From assembly GCA_948567375.1 (NCBI GenBank), contig OX419762.1:4780001-4844000 (forward strand): 64,000 nucleotides of DNA, written 5' to 3'. The notes below the pieces were generated by a model that was not told where the DNA came from, did not search any database, and was given only the letters and a program-made list of their open reading frames with translations. Shown one piece after another: positions 49,768 to 58,034 of this stretch. Source of the DNA: Lunularia cruciata (taxonomy: Eukaryota; Streptophyta; Marchantiopsida; Lunulariales; Lunulariaceae). Each line of letters starts with the position of its first letter. Positions within the stretch are counted from its first letter, which is position 1. The translations under genes were made by a program, and so were the position numbers.

Positions 49768-51010
49768 CAACACCTCCGTCATGTACAATGCGGCTCCAAC
49801 TAAATGTATAAGAAAGTTAGACCCTTCTTGGACCGGTATTGGCTTCAAAGTTGTTGGCTCCTCTTGCACCTTGAGTTGTGTTTTTGATGCAAGCACATGA
49901 AGGTCAGTCTCAATGTCAACTTCCTCTTCTTCTTTTGTATGATCAATGATGTGGTATTCTTCTTTTGGTTGGACTTTGGACTCTTCCTCCCTTTCAGGCC
50001 AAGGTTCTTGGGCCTTCAAGCACTCACTCCAATCTTGAGTTTCTTCTACAACTTCACAATTGGACTCAATGGTGCTTGTTATGATATTTCCACTTCTTCC
50101 ATCATATCTTGGTCCTATAAATTTGGAGTAGATTAGGCATCTTCCTAAGTTCCCAAGTTTTATCTTTTTCTCTTGAGGTGGAAGTTGATCCCTAAAGGAT
50201 GAAAGATCCTTGCTTCCTTTCTTCATCATTTCCTTTTACATTAGCATCTCTAGCTTCATCTTTTGAAGTGAACACATCTACATTCAAGTATTGGCCCTTG
50301 GTTCCTCAAAGGGAGGAAGTGGCTTCTTCTTTGGCATGGTGATCTTCCTCTTTCTAGCTTTTGGCATGGCCAGTTCTTCATCAACAAGCACAAAGAGACT
50401 TGTGCAAGAAAACTCAGCATCTACATGTTGATACTTGGCAATCTGCGTATGTCCTTTGGGTTGATCATGAAAAAAACATGTAGGATGTAAATGAGTCAAG
50501 AATCTCTTCAGCTCTTCTTTAGTCAGCAAGTTGGTCCTATGTAATAATAAATGGAAAAGGGGCAAGGTAGGTAGCTCCTCTATCTTCCTCAAAGTCTTGG
50601 TGCAAAAGTTTGGATTGTCTACCAAACATCTTGGCCCAATCTATTGGCTCCCCCAAATACATGGTCAAAAAACTTAGCTTGGCCATTGGTCAAGGAGGTG
50701 GTTTCTTTTTGTTTGAAGAGTTTCATAACCACATCTACTATGGCTCTTCATGTAGGATCCTTGTGATTGGCTACCCTCCATTCATTGTTCTTTGATCATG
50801 TATCATTAAGAGTGGCCTTGATTTCAATTGTTAGCCCCTTCTCTACAAATTTGCTATCAATTATCATCGCCCTTGCAACTCCAACATTTTGGCCAAGTAC
50901 TATTCTCCATGGTCCTTGTCTAATTTAGTGGGTTGCCTCTCATTCCTCTTGATTTTTTCTCTCTTTTACCCCTCATCTCATAAATCATCTAGAAGTTTGT
51001 TAATTCCTAG
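49768..51010 (-). pseudogene. Decayed coding region of unknown family
   Basis: On the minus strand, pieces in two or three frames read like protein: PMAKLSFLTMYLGEPIDWAK and LAPFPFIITQDQLADKGRAE (50540-50720), a 113-codon frame at 50284-50625 and a 168-codon frame at 49723-50229. The last is rich in Glu and Lys and runs into the LTR of B. Short helical, charged segments suggest an accessory or structural retroelement protein, but I do not recognise it. Stops and frameshifts make it non-functional. It begins exactly at the outer edge of B's 3' LTR. Confidence 0.4.
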
Positions 51011-51015
51011 TTTCT

Positions 51016-51747
51016 GTAATACCAATAGCTAGATATATTATCTAGAGGCAAAAATTGACTTGGTAATATCTAGAAGGATGTTAAGTATGATGGGCCAGGT
51101 AGATTAGATAGGGGTTTCATAGAAAGAGCACTCCTATTAATAGAGCAAGAGCCAAAAACAACTTGAAAATGTAATCCCAATAATTAGACATATGATCTAG
51201 AGGTGAAAATTGGATTGGTAACATCTAGCAAGATGTTATGCATAATGGACTAAGTAGATCATATAGAGATATCACCAAGAGGGTAATTCTACTAATAAGG
51301 TAGGAGTTGAGAACAACTTGAAAACTTGGCTCAATTTTGGAGGCCTAAACAAATGAATTAGACCTCAAAAATGTAAAAGTTTCTCTCCTATAGAAGGAAA
51401 GGCTAGCCTTTACTCCCCCAAGTTTTTCTCATTTAGAGCTTTCCAATAGTACCTCATCTACACTATCAAAGATTCCCTAAAGATTCCTTTTGGTCAAAGA
51501 TGGTTTGACCAATGAGTTAGGATCAGAACCAACATGTCACCAATGCATGCAACTAATCTAAGGGTTAGGCTTGCTAACATGTCACCAATCCATGTATCTA
51601 ATCTAAGAGTGGAGCTTCCTTTAAAAGAGCACTCTTTGCTATATAATACAATCAAGGTGCTCCTTTGGGGCATCAAAGGTTGAGTGTCAAATTGTGTATT
51701 TCTTCTTTTTTGTTTCTCTTCAGGTCTCCTATCCTCAAAAGATTATA
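51016..51747 (+). mobile_element. Family-2 solo LTR with perfect target duplication
   Basis: 732 bp, diverged from B's LTRs but collinear, starting TGTAATACC and ending GATTATA. Five bases GTTTC flank it on both sides (51011-51015 and 51748-51752), so an element inserted here and then lost its interior by LTR-LTR recombination. Confidence 0.9.
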
Positions 51748-51752
51748 GTTTC

Positions 51753-52035
51753 AAAGCAAGAATCCCAAGTGCTTGCTCTAAATTACATCAATCCTACAAT
51801 GCATTGCCCATTTGTTCAGAATTGGGAACCTAAGAATGGTCTTAGAGATCTTTTTATATGCTTTGGGTGTGAACCCCATGATTGTGGACATATAGGAGTG
51901 CCAAGATTTCTTCTATGCCACTAATTTGAGTATCTCACTTCATGATGAAGTGCAATCAATTAAGCAGACAAACAAAATTCCAAAAACTATAATTGCTAGC
52001 CAAATGCCTTAATATATAGTCCAAAATCCTGGTTT
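51753..52035. other. Short non-coding stretch
   Basis: Sequence continuing from the solo-LTR target. A 76-codon plus-strand frame crosses the LTR end and is chance. Nothing else recognised. Confidence 0.4.
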
Positions 52036-52162
52036 ACAAAAGACCAAGGAGAGAAAAATGAGAATGTTAGAATCAAAGTGAAAGATCACATTGGCACTCT
52101 TGAATGAATGAAACTCCAAATGCCTAACATGAGTTTAGGCTTTGGTATTTATAGTGAAATGT
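52036..52162 (-). mobile_element. 3' part of a family-1 LTR
   Basis: Reverse complement matches the LTR of A' from its CTATAAATACC box through GGCATTTGGAGTTTCA to the CCTTGG block. It directly adjoins repeat R. Confidence 0.7.
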
Positions 52163-52174
52163 AACATCTATTTG

Positions 52175-52540
52175 TGCATATATGAGGTATTGTGATATTT
52201 AGTTTGGTATTACAAGTACTTGAGATATATTATTTATATAGAGATAAAGGATGGTTCTACCTTATTCATGGTTAACTAAAGTTATTCATAGCTAAGATAG
52301 AAGGGATCTTACTTTAGAGGAAGTAAAAAAGATGAGCACCACTATTTTAGATTCTATTATATTGACTTTGTATTATTTTTAGGTGTTTGGCTTTGAGGAA
52401 AGAGTTAAGAACTCTTGGACTCACAAGTCTTTTTGTTTTGGATTCTTCTATAGTCCAAGGATAGCCCATGTGAAGGAATATTTGACTTAGTAGTTAGGTC
52501 AAGATAAGACCACATGCTTAGGAGAATATTCCTAAGACGT
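52175..52540 (+). repeat. Repeat R, copy 2
   Basis: Aligned with 39612-39985, same strand. It interrupts the minus-strand integrase fragment right after NWNERL. Confidence 0.75.
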
Positions 52541-52640
52541 TCATTCCAATTAGTATAGAGAACAATGACAAAGACACAAAGCATATTTTCCAAGGTATGA
52601 CTTACACATTTGGTTTATCCATCAGTTTGAGGATGAAAGG
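52541..52640 (-). pseudogene. Family-1 integrase fragment (core end), continuation of element A
   Basis: Minus strand reads FHPQTDG followed by LENMLCVFVIVLYTNWNERL, the end of the catalytic core including the Glu region. The N-terminal part of the same integrase lies at 56419-56816 on the other side of the 52641-56418 insertion. Confidence 0.85.
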
Positions 52641-53054
52641 TGTGGTGCCCACATTTTTTGTTTCTTTTCAAAATAAAGGAGAAGAAGTGTATAGAGAAGT
52701 TGGATTGCGCCTGTATGGCCGAAGAAGGCAAAGAAAAGAGTCTTTGGGATGAAACTCAAAGTAAAGTGACTTTGGGTCATAAGGCAAAGTATTTGAAAAT
52801 GCCCTGTCATCATACAACCCAAAGTAAATTGTCTTCGTATCGGGTGGAGCTCAACTCAAGGCAAAGACAGTCTAACAACCTTTTGTTGGGGCGAGAAGTT
52901 CAAGAAGGGACCATTCAAAAACCGGCGGCCCATACGCACAAAGGTTAATTGATAGTGACAGGTGCATGCAAGAGGTGTGATTTCTCGGTAGAAACTCAAA
53001 GTGACAAAAGATGAAGAAGCGCAACTCTATAAAAATTGAACTCACAACAAAGAA

Positions 53055-55624
53055 ATGTCGAGCAATTTTCCTTCGCCATTGAGAAGTCATCTTGCAGGTG
53101 ATCGTGGGAAGGGAAACAGAGTTGGAATTGTGGTAGTGCGTAAAGGAGAAGTCGCAAGAGTGAAATCAAGAGATAATGAGAAGGCAAAAGAGATGGGAGG
53201 AGGAAAGAAGAACTCTAAATTTGCAGTGAGAAATCATGCGATTCGGATGTTAGATGTAATAGCTAGGATCAAAGTCTTGAGCCGACTTTGGATCACGTTT
53301 CTGGCCTGGAACTGGAATGTAAGCTTTCCAAGATTCATGACAAAAATCATCGAGAGCAAGTGTCTCGATGGAACCAAGGAAGAAGAGAAGAGAGGAAATC
53401 CGGCTTGCTGGATAGAGTCAGATTGGAGACTTGTACTCGGGAAGGAAGCAGGCTCGGAGAAGGGGGCCACGTTCTTGGGAAAGGGAGAGATAGTTCAAGA
53501 GACCCAGGAGGTGAGAGATGCCTTCTCGTCAAAGCGGATGAAGAACGGGTATAAGGTTGAGAGCTACAAAGACCCCTATGAAGAGAGGGATTGTGAGTGC
53601 ACTAATGGCTATCCTGAAGCCGGAGCGAACCACTTATGTGATGAAACACCAAGCGGTGTTCTTTCACAGCTTTTTGCAGGAGAACCAATTAATTAGGCGA
53701 GGTGTTTTTATGGGAGAACGAGGCAGATGGTGTGGAATTTGCGGGATAAGTTGCCTCCATACTACATTGTGCCATTTGCAGCACACTTCTACCTTGGGCT
53801 CAACTTGCTGAACTTGGCGGAGCAAAATCGGATGGTGTCGCACTTCCATCCTGATTTGCAAAAGGAAGTTGACGTCAAGGAGCAGCAATACATCTTGCAG
53901 AGCAGGAGCCCTGATGACAACTATGCAAAGACAGGGAAGAACGTGGAGGTCGTAGTGAGTACCCCGACTATGAAGAAGAGAAGTTGGCAAGGTGACGCCG
54001 AAGACATGAAGAAACCTCAGAAGACACAGAGGGGCAACCTGAGGCGAGGTATGGTGGTAATCGAGTCGGAGGATGAAGACTCAGAAGGAGAGGCCAAGCT
54101 CAAAACTGAAGACTTGGAACATGTGGAGGAGCCTGAGCTAACGCTGCAGAGTGGGGATACGAGTAGTGATAGTGATGAAGGAGGAGAAATGACATCGGTG
54201 CCAGCGGCTGAAGAATACGAAGAAGTGCAAGCCAAGATGGAAGCCAAAGACAGCACACAGTTGGAAGACGAAGTACTTGTGCCCAAAGAGAAGAAGATTG
54301 ACAGCAAGGAGTTCGCTCAAGACGTAAGGCAAAGTGTGAAGCGGGGCCGAGTAAGGCAAAAGAAGAGGTAAGTGAAAGCTCGAGAAGTGAGGCATCGATT
54401 TCAATACGAAGATTGCATAGAAGAAGGCAAGTATTGGATGAACACGAAGTACCAAGAGAAGTGGCCACACGAGAAGAAGTAATCCCAAGTGATGGAGTGG
54501 AGTACCTGTGGGATGTGGTATGTCCTCTACTGGTAAAGATGGAGTACAAGAAGAAGGAAATACAGTCAACATGTCCGGAGGTAAAGACTGTATTGCAGGT
54601 GTTGGCAAGATTAGAAGAAGAAAACTTGGAGTTGAAGAAGAGTATAACCCGAGGTGAGGAGGAAAGAGAAGTACTGCGAGTAGAGGCAGTAGTAAGAAGT
54701 TAGGTAATTGAAGACCTGAAGAGAGAAGTAAATTATTGAGAGGATCTTGTGAAGAAGAGTGACATAGCAAGGGAGAGACAAGTAGCGGAGTATGAGATCT
54801 TGAAGCAGCAGTTTGCTGATTCAAGAGTAGAAGTAATCCATGCTATGGCGAGGGTAGGAGCAAAGGATCAGGAGCTTGATAGGGTGATGGAGAGTGTCAA
54901 GGAGAAGAAGCAACTCTAGCAAAGAGAGTTGGCGGCTCGATACCGAGAAGAAGACCGATTACGAGAGTTACTTCGTAATCAGGAGGAGAAGGTTGTACAG
55001 AAGGAGAAGGAGAAGGAGACGGTGAAAGCCGAGTTTGAGGAGGAGTTGGCGATGTACCAAGAGGACTGGCTTGCAGATCGTGAACGTGAGAAGAAGACCA
55101 GATTGGAGCCATTGAAGGAGATAGTTCTCTGAATGAATGCAATGCTAAGTACAGAAGCCAGTATTCGGATTGAGGAGACAAGGCTGCACGAGTTGAAGTT
55201 GTTGGTGCAGGAGACAAGGCAAAGACAAGCAAAAGATACCAATTTGCATGCCTTGCTAATCAGTCTTAGAACTTGTGTAGACAGGAAGATTTTAGAGGTA
55301 TAAGATAATATTGCGATTAGATTAGACTTAGTGAAAATTGAGATAGAAAAGCTTCGGAAAGATGTTAGAGCAAAACCCGAGGTAGATAACATTAGAGTAC
55401 AAATGTCTTTGGAGTTACCATTAGAGACATTAGAGAAGAGTGGGTTGGGAGATAAAGATTTAGAAGGTTTAATTATGATAGGAATTACAGATCAGGAAGG
55501 AGAAGTGTTAGAATTAGTGGAGGAATTGGGAGTTGTGAAACCCAAGGAAAAAGTGATAGGAAGTAAAATTACTTCGGGTTTGGGTTTGAAAGCCGATGAC
55601 AAAGTAGACATCGGATTGGATTAG
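53055..55624 (+). pseudogene. Decayed acidic, coiled-coil protein gene of unknown function
   Basis: The first part (53055-53700) switches frames and includes KPERTTYVMKHQAVFFHSFL. 53727-54371 is open for 214 codons: WNLRDKLPPYYIVPFAAHFY, then an acidic Ser/Glu/Asp tract (VVIESEDEDSEGEA and DTSSDSDEGGE), then basic KRGRVRQKKR. From 54401 to 55624 one frame runs for about 408 codons with five stops (near 54704, 54740, 54919, 55133, 55301). It is dominated by heptad-like Glu/Lys/Leu/Gln segments (EEKVVQKEKEKETVKAEFEE), a long coiled coil. No protease, RT or integrase motif was seen. I do not recognise the family; a retroelement accessory or structural protein, or a captured host gene, are possible. 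Confidence 0.6.
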
Positions 55625-56418
55625 TAACAATTTTGAGATTTGAAGAGGCAGATATGAAGAGGTGCATTGTCATTTCAGATCTGCAGGTTAGAAGAGTTGT
55701 TGTAGAACGGTATAGTTGTTAGAACTGTCGATTTGCTTCACTATTTAAGAGTAGCATTCATAGAGAATTGTTGTTCAGTGCTCATTATTTTTGAGAATAG
55801 ATAAAGCGAAGGGCTGTGAAGCAGTACTCGTTGCTTGAGCTTGATTCCAAGTATCAGCTTTGTGATTGTGTTTCTGAGTGTGTGAAGAATTTCGAAGTGC
55901 AAGTCAGAGTGCTTGTTGGATGTTGGATTCCACAGCCTTGATCTTCATGTGTGTTTGATCCTAAGTGAAGTGCAATCAAAGCAATGCCTTGACAGATCTA
56001 AGAGGAATTGTAGTGTTGGTAGTATTCTCCATTTGGAAGTGCAGTGCGAAGTTGATGTGAAGCAATTTTGATCAAGGAAGTTGTGCCTTCAGTGGAGGGG
56101 TGGAACACAATTATGAGGCGAAGTCGTTTTGTAGTGAAGTGCCATTTTTGGGAGAGCTTGAATCATCACAATCAAGATTGTTTGGAAAGATTTGATGGAG
56201 TTGTGATTAAGGAGTGTTAATTTGTGACAAGACTGCGAGTCAGTGCTTGTTACTCTCTTCTGGGTGTGGTTTCTACCTGAGAGATTAAAGAAGCAACCAA
56301 GAAGAACTACATTGTTACTGTTTGACTTTGTATTTGAACATTTCTGACTCGTATCTCTGTGGGAACGAACTTTACTTACCCGATTACCGCAAAAGTGATA
56401 TTTGCCGGGTTGTCACAA
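55625..56418 (+). other. 3' non-coding part of the 3.8-kb insertion
   Basis: No open frame of interest. Short GAAGTG/GAAGTT-containing segments recur irregularly. The final 80 bases contain the TCTGTGGGAACGAAC block before the TTGTCACA end. I compared this part by eye with 52641-53050 for LTR similarity and found none. Confidence 0.5.
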
Positions 56419-56816
56419 AAGGCCATGGACAAAGCAAGCTTGGTGCCAAGTATTTGGAAGAGTGTTTGTCAAAATTTTCCAATGAATCAAGGATCATAAT
56501 CAAAGATGAGTACACAAGGCATCCCATGATACTTAAAGACATTGTCAAAGTAGATTTGGGCTAATGTTGGAGCATCCTCTATATCAAAGGTTGATGCCAA
56601 ATGGATTTTCTTACTAAGTTTATCCACAAACACCACAATTGTTGTGTGACCTTGCTTTGTCTTGGGCAAGGAAGTAATGAGATCTAAAGTCATAGGTTCC
56701 CATTGAGCATATGAGATGGAAGTAGTTGAAAGAGGCCACTTGGTTTTTTGTTGTTGGCCTTGTTACATTGGCAGCTCTTACAAGATTGGACAAACTCTCA
56801 AACATCTTGTGTTATG
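56419..56816 (-). pseudogene. Family-1 integrase fragment (core start), continuation of element A
   Basis: The minus strand reads (W)PNITQDV at 56816, then QS-rich zinc-finger remnants, TLDLITSLPKTKQGHTTIVV with the first catalytic Asp, and LIFDYDP with the second. It ends TKLALSMAF at the AAAGG insertion site. It begins where element A (plus strand, 38870) stops, so A and this piece are most simply two halves of one integrase now on opposite strands. Confidence 0.85.
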
Positions 56817-56821
56817 TTGGG

Positions 56822-57309
56822 TACAAAAGATTGAGATCGAGGAGAAAAATAAGAGAATGGAAAATCACATTGAGATACTTGAGTGTGTGAAACTCCAAAT
56901 GCCTAGCATGAGCTTCAGCTTTGGTATTTATATAGAATATACAAGGCTCTCGAGAAGCTTCTCAAGAAGCTTCCTTGAGTCGCTTTCTTGGAATGCAAGC
57001 CAAGTTAACCAAGAAGCTTCTCAAAAAGTTTTGTTCTAGAAGCCGACTACTTGGCATGCAAGCTAAGCTAATTGGAAACTTCTAAAGGCTTCCTTCTAGA
57101 AGCTACTTACTTGGGATGCAAGCTAAGCTAGCTAAGAGCTTTCCAAGGGGCTTCCTCCTAGAAGTTGCCTCTTAGCATGCATATTACCCAATACTTTAGA
57201 GGGTACCAAGTAGCTTCTTAGATACTTCTAGAATATTATAGGCTAATTTGGCCCATTCGCTACTTTGTTGGCCTTGACTAACTTTGTTACTAAACTCCAT
57301 ATTGTTAAA
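56822..57309 (-). mobile_element. Family-1 LTR (3' LTR of element A')
   Basis: Reverse complement of the 39017-39493 LTR, with the same AAGCTTCTAGAAG-rich repeated units and TATAAATACC box. On the minus strand it ends ATCTTTTGTA and is followed by CCCAA (plus 56817-56821), partner of CCTAA at 38871. Confidence 0.85.
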
Positions 57310-57820
57310 TATTTCTCCACCACTAGTTGGTAATTTCTTTGTTGTCATTGAAACTTCAAACTCTTGGATGGCCATTTGTGCATTTTGCAGATGAGAAAGA
57401 GGCTCTCAAGTGGCATCATGAAGAGGATTCCCTTTCCAAGGACTTTGTACTCTATATGTTGTTGATAGTCTCATTCAATGTGATGATGTGCAAGGATCTG
57501 CACAACTTCATACTCTTCAATATCATTGATAGGGACGGGAGGAGGAGGAGGAGGAGGAGGTTGGACACAAGAGGAAAAAGAAGGTGGATTAAGAGCAAAG
57601 GGTTTTAACTTGGAAATATGAAAGATAGGGTGGATGCGCATATAATAAGGCAAGGCAAGTCAATAAGCAACAAGAGAATGATTTGGCTTACATCAAAGAG
57701 TCCTATTCAATCAGCAGCAAGTTTCTGAACTTGGGTATCAAGTAGGAGAAGTAGGTCACTAGATGAGAGCATGACCTTATGACCAACTTGAAATGTCAGA
57801 TCTTCACGATGGTGGTTTAC
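57310..57820 (-). pseudogene. Family-1 integrase C-terminus, continuation of element A'
   Basis: Reads HHREDLTFQVGHKVMLSS, LLDTQVQKLAA, LPYYMRIHPIFHISKLKP, then a run of eight prolines encoded by a GGA/CCT microsatellite (57537-57561), and QILAHHHIE. This is the post-core domain and chromodomain region that A' lacks after QYVD. It starts flush with family-2 element C at 57821. Confidence 0.9.
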
Positions 57821-58016
57821 TGTAATACTCCAAGGACAAGAGAAGAGAGAAAACACATATTACACACTCAAACATTTGGTTTCTGCCCTATTAGTAGAAG
57901 TACTCTTTTGGTGATACTTCTATCTGATCTATTTTGACCATCATGTATAACATCATTCTAGATGTTACCAAACCAAATTTCATATCTAGATCATATGGCT
58001 AGCTCTTGGTATTATA
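57821..58016 (-). repeat. 3' LTR of element C, short form
   Basis: Contains the LTR end segment (GGAGTATTACA on the minus strand) and one copy of the U3 subunit, but lacks the central about 550 bp with the TATA box. Its U3 start has mutated from TGTAATACC to TATAATACC. Confidence 0.85.
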
Positions 58017-58034
58017 GACCTCCCTCCTTTTAAG
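58017..58034 (-). promoter_or_regulatory. Polypurine tract of element C
   Basis: Minus strand AAAAGGAGGGAGGTC directly before the 3' LTR. Confidence 0.75.

Larger units (their letters stand above)
52641..56418 (+). mobile_element. 3.8-kb insertion with 5-bp target duplication and no visible LTRs or pol
   Basis: The insertion starts TGTGGTGCCCACA and ends GGGTTGTCACA. AAAGG lies immediately outside both ends (52636-52640 and 56419-56423). Removing it with one AAAGG restores an uninterrupted integrase frame across MAF-HPQTDG, so the borders are secure. The TG...CA ends and five-base duplication indicate insertion by a retroviral-type integrase. By eye the first and last several hundred bases do not match each other as LTRs; only TGTG/CACA and a weak CCC are shared. 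The TCTGTGGGAACGAACTTTAC block near the right end resembles a conserved segment close to LTR ends in some plant gypsy lineages. The single coding region is a decayed acidic/coiled-coil protein. Confidence 0.8.

Noticed and set aside
54017-54824. Long minus-strand frames rich in Leu, Ser and Pro (149-228 codons)
   Set aside because: They are the antisense shadow of the plus-strand Glu/Lys-rich coiled-coil region, where GAG/GAA codons read as CTC/TTC on the other strand.
52641-56418. Ordinary LTR retrotransposon with LTRs at both ends
   Set aside because: The first and last several hundred bases do not align by eye; only the terminal TGTG/CACA and a weak CCC are shared. An alignment program could overturn this.
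57530-57570. GGA microsatellite as a separate feature
   Set aside because: It encodes the proline run of the family-1 integrase C-terminus and is explained by that coding sequence.
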